DNA from: Lepisosteus oculatus
Lineage: Eukaryota; Chordata; Actinopteri; Semionotiformes; Lepisosteidae
Length of the DNA stretch: 64,000 nucleotides
Direction: 5' to 3'
Assembly (NCBI RefSeq): GCF_040954835.1
Contig: NC_090706.1
Span: forward strand, 38,449,148-38,513,147
In this document: piece by piece, positions 32,001 through 42,105 of the stretch
Position numbering within the stretch: position 1 is the stretch's first letter
How the letters are laid out: each line of letters begins with the position of its first letter
Translations under genes and position numbers: made by a program
Notes under the pieces: model-generated
What the model was told of the DNA's origin: nothing
The model's database searches: none
Seen by the model: only the letters and a program-made list of their open reading frames with translations

Positions 32001-32383
32001 GTGCTGGTTTCGTGACATTACCTGCTCACCAGCCAGTGGATTGCCAGCCTCCGAGTCAGACGAACCGAGTCTCTCAGCAATGGGCACAGCGCACAAGACA
32101 AACACTTCCGCCACCTGTCCTGGCCTTGTTGAACACTGCTGAAACTGCTGGACATGCAGAGCAGCCCAGCATCCCAGCGTGCTCGACAGAGCCTCGAGTC
32201 GACACAGTCCTGCTGGAAGAAGGGGTGGGATTGGGCTGCAGAGAGTTCAAAACCTTCTGAATTCAGCCTTCAAGCCATCACACGTTCCAGAAGATTGGAA
32301 TAATGTCAACGAATACTGGATCCTAGTTTCAGACCTCTGGAACTCCTTCAAAACTGTCATATACTTAAGAGCAATTTTTATCC

Positions 32384-32695
32384 ATCCGTTTTCTAACTAC
32401 TTGATCCAATTTAGGGTTGGGGGAGGAGGCAGATCCTGTCCTGGCAAGCAACAGGATCCCAGTCCATCACAGGACGCACGACACGCACACACCCCCACCA
32501 GAGCCGATTTTCCCAGAAGCCATTTAACCTCCCCGTATGTCTTTGGCCCCTGGGAAGAAACCAGAGCACCCAGAGGAAACCCACGTCAACCCAGTGAGAA
32601 CATACGAGTTCCACACAGACAACACCCGAGGTCCGGGATTGAACCCAGGGCCCCATGGCTGCAAGGCAATCTCTGTGTCACCAAGCCACCCAGCA
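32384..32695 (-). mobile_element. tRNA-derived SINE, near full length
   Basis: On the - strand: a head with GGGTGGCTTGGTGACACAGA and the box B GGGTTCAATCCCG, a body with GTCTGTGTGGAACTCGTATG and GGTTTCTTCCCAGG, then AGTTAGAAAACGGATGGATA as tail. Same family as 24760-25035 but with the GGATGGAT tail intact. Confidence 0.82.
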
Positions 32696-34087
32696 AGTTT
32701 TATAATTACACTGGATAGAAGTTACGTACGATATAGTATCTAACAGCCTGAAGATGCCCTTTGTAAGGGGAGTCATCTCCAGGTGCTGCAGTTGTTGGCT
32801 GTGAAATGATTCCCATCTTAGTTCACTTGACAAAAGAGTAACCGGTTCTTAAGATCTGGCGTCGGGCGGGTGCTGGTGTGTTTTTCGCCGTGTGCAGTAT
32901 ATCCGTGCGCGTCAGTCCCACGAGCCCTCGATTTCCTCCCCCCTCAGCTGAGTTGACTCCCAGGAATGCAGTTTCTTCAGATTCGAGAGAAGTGTGTTTG
33001 TTCCCCCTCTGTTGAGTTTGTTCTGGTCACTGAAGAGCCTGCAGAGTTCAAGAAAGACAATGCTAATACTTTGTGTAAATAAACGGGGGGGAGATGAGCT
33101 CATTTGTTTGTTGACCATCAACACAAACGTGCTCCCTGTCCACAATTCTTTGTGAGAATTGAAGTTATCGTCATGCTCTGTTGGTCCTACAGCGGACTAG
33201 GCTGCCTTTGTCTGAACACCAGGTTTGTGCAGGAAAACAACAGATTTTTGTTTATGCCGTGAGCATGCCACAGGGCTCACCAAGGAGACAGAGTTGTCTC
33301 TGTGTGAGAACAAGAGAAAATTTAGAATTTGCAGCGGAGTGGGATAAACAAGATAAAAGGGGCAAGGGGAGTGAGAGGTCTACGTTTTTCGTTTTCTGGC
33401 TTTTTCTGTCTGAAAACTAAAAACGGTCCCTAGTGTCTCTCATTATTTATGTGAGATCTTTACAGGATGAAGGGTCACTGGATCTTCACTCTGGACTCAG
33501 GAAATGTCATGTCATTGGTTGCCAGAAAAACATCCTAGGTCTTTGAAAGTGTTTCAAGAAAATAAAACATATTTCCAGCTCTGAAAAAGATGGGATGTTA
33601 CACAGCTTGATATCTGTGTTAAGAGCAGCTTTCTATCAGTTAAAGTTCAAGAGCCAGGCAGTTATATGGAATATTAGTTAAAGGAAATGCTGGTTTAATA
33701 GAGTAAAATGTAGGTGTTCAAATTGTGGTCTTCTTTTAGGTCCATATGTGAGTAACAGAAGTGTAGAACAACAATCACATCACTTTCCTCCCCATTTGTC
33801 CTTTTTGTGCTTTGTTGAGGTGGCAGGAGAGTGAACTGTTCACTGTAAATGATATATTGGGAATGTGCTTTTACCATTTTACTGCATAAACACTGAAAGC
33901 AAAGCTTTTCAGGAAGGAAACATCACGCTTAGTTCTAGGGAGGCTTCATTGTCTTCTGATTTTGACACCATCTGGATTCCTCATTAGCTGCTGCTGTAGG
34001 TGGCGTTGGTGGACCAATAGGTGGTGCTCTCCCCTCTGAACCACAGTTCATCCGTTTCATATCATTGTGATCCCCAGTTCAGTGTCC

Positions 34088-34395
34088 AGGGACACTGTGC
34101 AAAAGGAGGTGCTGTCCTTTCGATGAGATGTCATTAAAGGACCCACAACACTGTTTGTAAGAGTGCTAACCCCAGTGTTTTGTCTCCATGTGGATTTGCC
34201 AGTGTGGCCAATTGATATTTCCCCTTAGTTCAAATGATGAAGTGATTTTTTCTCAGCCTTGTCTGCTGGGTAGTGGGGCTAAAGGGTTTGTTGTGGCTGC
34301 TGCCGGCTGTCTCCTCCACAGGGGCTGCGCTTCACTGCAGGATGCAGTGCATGATATGTAGAGCACATCGAGATCCACTTCTTGCTTCTTATTAT
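34088..34395 (+). mobile_element. SINE-like element, divergent relative of the 5S-SINE body
   Basis: Contains GGTGCTGTCCTTTCGATGAG, a CATTAAAGGACCCAC segment and a GAGATCCACTTCTTGCTTCT tail, matching in degenerate form the reverse complement of the 22036 and 53806 elements. Limits are uncertain. Confidence 0.5.
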
Positions 34396-34822
34396 GTTTT
34401 ACTTTAACAGCATCAATGGTGAACAAAAAAAATCTGAAAATGTGAATTTGTGCAGCTGGCCGAATGAACAGGTTTAACGCAGTTACTGAGAGCTGAGCGG
34501 AGTCAAGTCAGTGAGTTGACTTTCACCGATGGGGTGGCATTCGAACAACCCCTTGAATCAGCGGTAGAATCTGCTGTTCTGTTCTCATGGTGGAAAACAG
34601 CAGTGGGTGTGGGTGAACCCCTAGCACAGGAGCTCGGAGACGCTCCCCCAGAAGCCCAGCTGCTGGGGGAGATAAAACCCGTCTGCTTAATCTCCTGCTG
34701 TACAGGATCATGGGTTGGGTGGGTTATCCGCCCAACGCAAGAAGCTTCAGTCCAGGAGACAAGTGTTTTGGGGCAAACACGCCAGCGGGACAGAGGGAAC
34801 TCCTGGCGTTCTGTCGTGGATG

Positions 34823-34843
34823 TGACGTCAAGGGCTGACGTCG
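34823..34843 (+). promoter_or_regulatory. RELL2: CRE pair just upstream of RELL2 coding exon
   Basis: A perfect palindromic CRE, TGACGTCA (34823-34830), and TGACGTCG (34836-34843) lie about 75 bases before the acceptor of the RELL2 start exon. They could mark an alternative promoter that skips the distant first exon. Confidence 0.4.
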
Positions 34844-34952
34844 CTCGCGAACGGGCCTGGATAAATGACAGACACGCTCACACGCGCTGACACGCGCCTC
34901 TGCTGTTTCAGGACCTCGCTCCGGCTCCGGCTCCGGCTCTGGGGAGACAGGG

Positions 34953-35145
34953 ATGGCGGACCAGGAGACCCCGCCTGGGGGGGAAGCCCCTCCAAACTAC
35001 ATGATCTTCATCCTGGTCCTCTTCTTCTTCCTCACGGGCCTGTTGGGCTTCCTGATCTGCCACGTGCTGAAGAAGAAGGGATACCGCTGCCGCACAGGAG
35101 AGCCAGAGGAGGAGTGCGAGGACAAGCTGGCCGGGGGCACAGGAG
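34953..35145 (+). CDS. RELL2: RELL2 exon with start codon and transmembrane segment
   Basis: The exon starts at acceptor TTTCAG|G (34912); ATG at 34953 follows 41 untranslated bases. It encodes a short Pro/Glu-rich N-terminus without a signal peptide, the membrane span YMIFILVLFFFLTGLLGFL, then HVLKKKGYRCRT. Ends in phase 1 at GTGGGC. Confidence 0.95.
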
Positions 35146-38100
35146 GTGGGCAAGGGAACTCGGAGACGACAGGCCAGCATTTTACTACTAATAATAATAC
35201 TACTGCTGCTACCACAACTAATAATACTACTACTGCTGCTACCACACTAATAATACTACTACTGCTGCTGCTGCCACACTAATAATACTACTACTGCTGC
35301 CACACTAATAATACTACTGCTGCTGCTGCCACACTAATAATACTACTACTGCTGCCACACTAATAATACTGCTGCTGCTGCTGCCACACTAATAATACTA
35401 CTACTGCTGCTGCTGCCACACTAATAATACTACTACTGCTGCCACACTAATAATACTACTGCTGCTGCTGCCACACTAATAATACTACTACTGCTGCCAC
35501 ACTAATAATACTGCTGCTGCTGCTGCCACACTAATAATACTACTACTGCTGCCACACTAATAATACTGCTGCTGCTGCTGCCACACTAATAATACTGCTG
35601 CTGCTGCTGCCACACTAATAATACTACTGCTGCTGATAATACACTAATAATACTACTACTGCTGCTGATAATACACTAATAATACTACTACTGCTGCTGA
35701 TAATACACTAATAATACTACTACTGCTGCTACCACACTAATAATACTACTGCTGCTACTACTGATAATAATACTTGCAAGTTACATTTCTATATGTTACA
35801 CAGTGCTATTGCTAGAAAACGACTGCAGATTATTGGTTTGTTTAGATATACATGGGAATATTAGCATTTCTGTCTTATTCTAACCCCCTGCTGTAACCAT
35901 CTGCCTCCATTGCGTTGAAAGACACGAAAAGGTCAGATTTAAATGTGGGATTGTGATTCAGCCAGTGATGGCGAGAAAACAAGGGCCCAGAAGCAACAGG
36001 CAAAGCCACCAAGTCTAGGCAGGGAGGTACTTTATTCACCTCATTCAAGTGCTACAGCAGCCAGGCACAGAACATCAGCACAGAACATCAGCACAGAACA
36101 GCACAAATATAGTAATATGATAAATAAATGTACAGAACACAAGGAAGATGTAATACACAGTATAGATATTGCACACTCCCAAGCATATTGGACAGAGTAG
36201 GTAACTAGTGCAACTATCGCACAGTTGTGAATAATCAATAAATTGCCCATGTCAGTTCCACGTATCGCACTTCCATAAACCAGATGTAGACAGAACACCA
36301 GTAAGACAGAGCACCAATTGTTACAGAGGTATACATTTATTTGGTCAATAAAGTTATCTGCTTTTTTGACTGTGTTTCTCAAAAGATGAGACGGAACTAC
36401 GGTATGCCAGAACAGGATTGCGTGAAGTTTGTGATTGTTAAAGATCTGGATACAGTGCCACATTCTGTCTTACATGACAGTCAATAAACCAATAACAATC
36501 GATATGGTAAAGCCGGCAATTCAATAAATTACTCATTTATTGTATTGATTGCATGTAAGTGTCAGCCTCTCTGAACAGTAATAAAAATCAGTGAAGCCAC
36601 TAATAAGCTATAAAGCTCCTTGCTTCATGAAGGCTGGAATCTGATTTTTGGAAAGGCATGGTTACATTTTGCATTGGCAGTTTGTTCCTTTGTGGGTATT
36701 TCAGCAGTGCAATGATGTATGTAGAACACTCTTCTTACTTAGCCAGATGTGTCTTTAGCAATTTAACCTATATTTATTCTTTCTTAATTGTTCCCAGCAG
36801 GATGGCATTAAGAGAGCTTGTTTTCAAGAGTGTCCTTGCCATGACCTGTCAAGCGCAGTTCTCAGCTGAAACACCTGTTCAAAGCCTTTAAATGTCAAAG
36901 TAACCACGTGGCCATTAAAGCACCCTCTCGGTTTCCATGACTCAAGAGAATATGAATAGACTTGTTACTGGCTGATTCTCTTTTCTGAGGCCCTCCGTTC
37001 TCCCCCTTGTCTTTCAGAGGAGGAAGCAGAAGATCCTAACCAGGACACAGTGGAGCAGATCTTGAAGTGCATCATTGAAAACGAAGGCAAGTGATGCAAT
37101 ATTCCGGCTGTGCAGCACACTTCTGCGGAAAACCGCTGCGTTGTTATCTGCTACCAGACGTTAGATAGAGATCACTAATGTTGCCTAATTGTTATGTTGT
37201 TTTTAAAAGCTATTTTTCGCCCCGGCAGCTTACATGTTTATTCAATTCATCACAGAATCTTTGCATCTGAATTATTTTCTTCGAGCGTGGGTGTTTTCTT
37301 AGCCCTTCGAGTTGACTTTTACGGAAGGGGTGTCGTTAAATAAATGTAGCTGTTGTTTTTTCTGTTGTGATGAGTTTGTGAGACTTTCCCCTACTTCCTG
37401 CAGGTGCAGGAGACAAAACAAACTCCTCTGCCCTAGGCACATCACCCCTTAGGGACCTCATGTTTTTGAAGGAGTTTTGAAACATTAGGGTATGATGGTG
37501 GTGGTGATCTTCCTCAGAGCTCCAGGGTCCAAGGTCCCATTCCTGTCTAGGTTGCCTGTCTGTGTGGAGTTTGCATGTCTCCATGATTTGTGTGTGAGAT
37601 TGTTAACATCATTATTGTCTCTCCTTGTAGCAAATGTAGAAGCCCTGAAGGAGATGTTGGTAAACCAGAATGTACCAGATCACATGGACCAAAGGTACAA
37701 ATTAAAGTCGTCGGCGTGCGTATGAACATAAGCATGTGTGTTTTAAAGGTCCATCTAATACCTGACCCCCTTGAAAATTTTTAACTCAGTATGTTTCTTG
37801 TGCCAGTAATGTTGCAGAAGTTTCAAACAGTGCCACAGTAGTTCGGAGGGTGCAGAGTTGCTGCTCAAAAGTATAGTAAATAAACGTTATAAGCTTGTTA
37901 TTTAGGTTAGAACAGACAAATTCTCTCTGAGCTCCTAGAACTGATTATTTATGCAATCATTGTCAGGGATGACATTTTATATAAATGTAACCACTCACAG
38001 ATTTGATACCTTTATGTTTGTGAGCCCAGGTAATATATTGTCTGGGACTTCTAGCCTGTTCCACTTCTGTTTTCCATCATCTGGCACAGACCTGGCCAAC

Positions 38101-41053
38101 CAACCTCTGCATGTGCTTCATGACGATTGCACCGTGAGATCAGACACTATCTAAGGCAGCGGAACCCAATCCAGTTAGTCTTATAGGACTCCTGTTTCTG
38201 TGGATTGGCAACACCTATTTAGATATTGATGAACCAAGCCAGTCACCTGATCAGTTCAGAGAGGGCTAAAGAGCAATTGGATCTGAGGTGTCCAGCCCTG
38301 GTCACGGAGAGCCCCAGTCCAGTTGGCCTTGTGGGTCGCCTGCTTCCAAGGACTGTCAGTCCCTGGTGGGCTCCCTACAAAGCTCAGCAAGGGTGTCCTT
38401 GCAGAGGCAGGGAACCGGAACCCCAGTGAGATGCTAAGATGTCCTTCTGAAGGTTTCTCAACAGAAGATATTAACTGTGTGAATCCTCTGTAGTTCCAGA
38501 AACAAAACAACAACAGATACAGTACGTAGGGTAGTCTGTGACGGTCGTTTTCAGTATTTGCAATTTATCTTGGGAGAGTACCACTCATGTCCTCCGTCAC
38601 CGCTGACACGCAGCTGTTAAAGCACTCTGGGAGTTTTCTCGGTTCCTCAGACCAGGGCAGCTCTGGGCATGGGTTGTTTTTTTTTAAGCCAAACGTGCGA
38701 TTGAATTGATTGAGTACAACAGAGCTCAGCCTGCCCATTGGCATTCTGCCTGCATATGCCCTGGCTCATATCTGCAGCGTCTTCAGCGGCCTGCTCCAGG
38801 AGACAGAGCCCTGACACACAGCTAGAGAGAAGGAGAGGGAGGGGGTGGAGGAAAATGTACAGCCGGGATCATCCATCGCCGATTCTATTTCTCACTTTCA
38901 AGGTTCTCAATCAGATCCTGTCTTACTGCCAGAGTCCGACGCAGTATCATTGATTCATTTTTTTTTCTGTAATGTCAGGAGCTGCCATTGAAATTTATGC
39001 AGTACGGAGCTGGAGGCAAGGAATTGAGCAGATTACAAAAAGGCACCAGGTCTCAGCCAAGAACAGGCTTTAGTTTACCAGCTGCTGTGGAACAGAAGGG
39101 TATGTCTCCAGGCCTAGTGTACAGCTTTCTAGGACTTCAACATGGGACATAATCATAAGACACTGATAACGATAGTCTGCTGTTTTCTCCTGACGTGTAA
39201 AAATGACAGAGAATTGATGGTGAGCTTCATGGTGCTAAGTCAACAGCAATGATGAGCCGCCTGCACTGCTCATACACGGTGGGACTCTCTGAGGCACTGT
39301 GGGATACCGCAACTATAACCGGCATCAGATTTGTTAAAAAACGCAGCGTTTTCCTGTGGTACCAGCTTTCAGTCGCCATTAAAGGGGAGTTTATTTCGTG
39401 AGGGGGAATGAATAACCTGCCTGAGAAACTGGGACTGCAGGTCCCCCCTGAAACAGGCCGCGTGTCTGACCCATGTGCTCCTGTGTGTCCCCCTCCCTCA
39501 CAGACTGCCGCGCAAGGAGAGCGCCGGCACCCTGCCGCCCCACCACCACACCGTGCACTCGGGCAGCGATCGCAATGCCTGCCTCCACTGCGTCCAGGGC
39601 CGCACCAGGAAGGCCCGCGGCCGGAGCCGGGTGGCCAGGAGCAAGGCCCGGCCCGGAGAGCACACGGTCTTCTCAGTGGGGAGGTGAGGCCTGCAGTTCT
39701 GCGCAGGGGCGTAGCCACCCTGACTGGTCCTAGGCCTACCCCTTCGGCCCAAAGTTTTTAAAGATTTTTTTCCCTTGTTTCGGTACATGATTTACTTTTT
39801 AATTTTACGTGTTTGATTTTTTCCATCGGATGTGATTTGCTGTTGGCTCGCTGTACATTTTGTGACCGTTAAGATGATGTCAATGTAGTGGGCATGCCTA
39901 GCCATAGCCTAATGGGCTATCGCTGTCGTCAGATGCTCTTTTGCGTTTAGCTGACGAGAGAAACCTATATGATGATTTATCTTTTTATTGTCTCGCCTCC
40001 TCTGCTATACTGCAGTTATTTGTTTTAGTTTTTAATTGCCTCTCGTCTTTTTGGTATAACCTGAAGTATTTGGATTAAACCAGGTAGTTTTATTTGCGAA
40101 ACGTTTGCTAGCCCTTTGCAGATGGAGCCACCCAAACAGCTTTGAAAATGTCATGACCCAAAGAACAGTAACAAACATGGAACACCATCAAACTGTTTCC
40201 AGTGCCGTCCTGTTAGACTTCCAACTAGACGTTTGCATTTTAACAGGAAATGCACAGCTTGGCTGTTTTTCAGTGGGTTGACACAACTAGCCTTCTCCTG
40301 GACACCACGGTTTCATCAACATAGGCCTGAAGTCCAGTTTTCCTAACAATCCTGTCTCTTTTCTTCAGGTTCAGAGTCACTTACGTTGGTAAGAAGAACA
40401 GCATTACAGAAACCACCAACCCACCCACCACGGAGCAACAGCCCGCTGACCAGTCAGAGAGCACCGACCATCACAGCCCCCAAGCAGAGGGGGAGCCCGA
40501 CCCGTCACAGTGCAAGGGGCAAGAGGCATACAATCTGAGGAGCATGTTCAAAGACGTCAGCCCAGAGGTGAACGACGGCGTGGCTCAGACCAGAGCCCAG
40601 CAGGTGGAAGACGTGGCCAAGAAGACTCAGTCAGAGACAGGGGGCGCTGACAGCTGCGCACCTGCCTCAGCTCCAGAGAAGAGCCCCGCGGCTCGAGAAG
40701 ATGGCGTGGTCGAGGGGACCACCATCAGAGAAGGTGCTCTTAACGGCACCTGCGCGGTCCCGGGCATCCACTCCAGCCCAGGGCCGATGGAGGACATCGT
40801 TCTCCTGAGTGCGGCGCCGGGCCGGCGGAGGGAATACGCCGTCCTCCAGATGGAGGACTTCGGGGACGACGCGGCGCAAATGGAGGACGGGAAGGACGAC
40901 ATGGTGGAAATGGAGGACATCAAGGACTGCAGGGTGAGCCGGGAGCTGGAAGGGGAGGAGGTCTTGCGCAGCCTGAGAGCCGCGGGGCACGGGGCTCAGT
41001 CTGGGGAGGGCAAGAGGAGGTCGATCGTGGTGCACACGCAGCACAAGTGGTAA
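34953..41053 (+). CDS. RELL2: RELT-like protein 2, complete coding region
   Basis: Single-pass membrane adaptor of the RELT family (RELT, RELL1, RELL2), members of which bind one another and the kinase OXSR1. Coding exons 34953-35145, 37018-37086, 37631-37694, 39504-39683 and 40369-41053 sum to 1191 bases, 396 aa (human about 303). Family features in order: the transmembrane segment at about residues 17-39, KKKGYRCRT just after it, a DTVEQILKCIIENE segment, EALKEML, PPHHHTVHSG, TVFSVGRFRVTY, and a long polar tail. RFRV (residues 169-172) matches the RFxV docking motif for OXSR1/SPAK kinases. The intron after 37086 is GC-AG. The tail has an unusual run of MED-containing acidic repeats. RELL2 rather than RELL1 is chosen by similarity and by its place between HDAC3 and FCHSD1. 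Confidence 0.95.
35183..35773. repeat. Triplet-rich minisatellite in RELL2 first coding intron
   Basis: About 590 bases of tandem units of the form CACACTAATAATACTACTAC TGCTGC, 23-29 bases long, differing mainly in the number of CTG and CTA triplets. It starts 37 bases after the exon end. Confidence 0.95.
36064..36102. repeat. 13-bp tandem repeat, three copies
   Basis: GCACAGAACATCA repeated nearly three times in the RELL2 intron. Confidence 0.85.
37018..37086 (+). CDS. RELL2: RELL2 exon followed by a GC donor
   Basis: Encodes EEEAEDPNQDTVEQILKC then IIENE. The donor is AAG|GCAAGT, a non-GT site with otherwise perfect consensus; only this site keeps phase with 37631 to give the family sequence E-A-N. 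Confidence 0.92.
37486..37580 (+). mobile_element. tRNA-SINE 5' fragment
   Basis: GATGGTGGTGGTGATCTTCC through TGTCTGTGTGGAGTTTGCAT resembles the head and start of the body of the 24760 family. The rest is missing. Confidence 0.5.
37631..37694 (+). CDS. RELL2: RELL2 small exon
   Basis: Encodes NVEALKEMLVNQNVPDHM then DQ, with the family EALKEML motif. TTGTAG acceptor, AG|GTACAA donor, phase 2 out. Confidence 0.92.
38150..38330. repeat. Interspersed repeat related to the 11243 element
   Basis: Contains GGCAGCGGAACCCAATCCAG and CCAGCCCTGGTCACGGAGAG CCCC, variants of the same end sequences. It appears to hold two partial copies head to tail. Confidence 0.4.
39504..39683 (+). CDS. RELL2: RELL2 exon, His-rich and TVFSVGR motifs
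   Basis: Encodes LPRKESAGTLPPHHHTVHSG, a CLHC pair, an Arg/Lys-rich stretch, then GEHTVFSVG and a split Arg. Both PHHHTVH and TVFSVGR are RELT-family hallmarks. Confidence 0.94.
40369..41053 (+). CDS. RELL2: RELL2 last exon, RFRV and acidic tail
   Basis: Begins FRVTYVGKKNSITETT (with the split Arg, RFRV). The 226-residue tail is Glu/Asp/Ser-rich, with MEDI at 40788 and QMEDF, QMEDG and EMEDI between about 40848 and 40920. It ends VVHTQHKW, stop 41051-41053. The length well exceeds the human tail. Confidence 0.93.
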
Positions 41054-42105
41054 AGAAGAACGTGATGCCAGGAGGGGCGGGAGAGCAGCCAAGAAGGGCA
41101 GTGGATCAGAGACACCCGGGTCACCCGGACTGCACTGGGTCATTGGCAGCCTCACTGGGGCTGAAGCCGTGATCCATTGTCAGATTTTACTGTCAGGAAT
41201 ACATCGGCCAAGAAATACTGATCCAGCATTATCTCTCCTGTGGTTGAACCAGCACTTGCATAAAGCTTAGTGACCACTGGTTAAAATGTTACCTTGATGA
41301 TCGCAGATAAAGAGCTGTTTGCCTTGGGCCACCACTCCTTGGGCTACCAGCTAGAGGGTAATAGGAGATCTCACAACTAGACCAGTGTTTAATCCTCGTG
41401 GCTCTTTCTGACAAGATTGTACAAGAGCCTCCTTTTCCTCATTAAATAGTTGCCCTGCCCTGTGAGGGATTGTTAGCTCAGATATTTCAGTCTGTCTCTA
41501 GCCTCTTACACTTTCATTGCCACACAGTGTGTTATCCTAACAATGCCTTCTGAGGACTACAAACAAAATCAAGGGGAAGGAACTTGATTATTTTAAACTG
41601 CTTCTGAAAATAACTTTTGAAATCTGAGGCCAATAATTATGCGACACTCTGGATACCTTATGCATTACTTACTGCACTTCTGTCTGAGATAGGCTGTAAA
41701 AAAAGACAAGAAAGTTACAGATATTATTTTTCATTTTACAGATGAAGCCAAACTTAAATACGTAACCACACAACTGGCAGCACTGTTTTAGGAGCCCAGT
41801 TCTAAGCACATTGGAGAGAATTAGCTCCTCTCTGTAGCGCAATATTATATGTAGCATGCAAGACAGCACTGCTGCAACTAGAATTTCATTAGCAGAATGA
41901 TCTCGTTTGCACTGCAGCTAACATCTCTGCTGCAGCCCAACAGAAAGACCACTTTCTCCTCCCCAGCTGGTCCTGATGTGCTGTTTCTCCCACACACACA
42001 AAAATCCCTCGACTCAGTAGGAATTGATTTTTTTTCTCTGTTGCCACTGTCCATATACTACAGATTAGTTTGTGGAAGTGGAGGCGGGGGGGGTCGAGAA
42101 ATAAA
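41054..42105 (+). other. RELL2: RELL2 3' untranslated region (probable extent)
   Basis: Candidate polyadenylation hexamers are ATTAAA at 41441-41446 and AATAAA at 42100-42105. No coding frame of interest; open frames near 41889-42495 have no recognisable family. Confidence 0.45.

Larger units (their letters stand above)
29055..34800 (+). other. RELL2 5' intron or upstream region
   Basis: No convincing coding exon. Contains a GT run at 29910-29926, a tRNA-SINE (32384-32695) and a SINE-like element (34088-34395). The rest looks like ordinary unique noncoding DNA. Confidence 0.45.
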
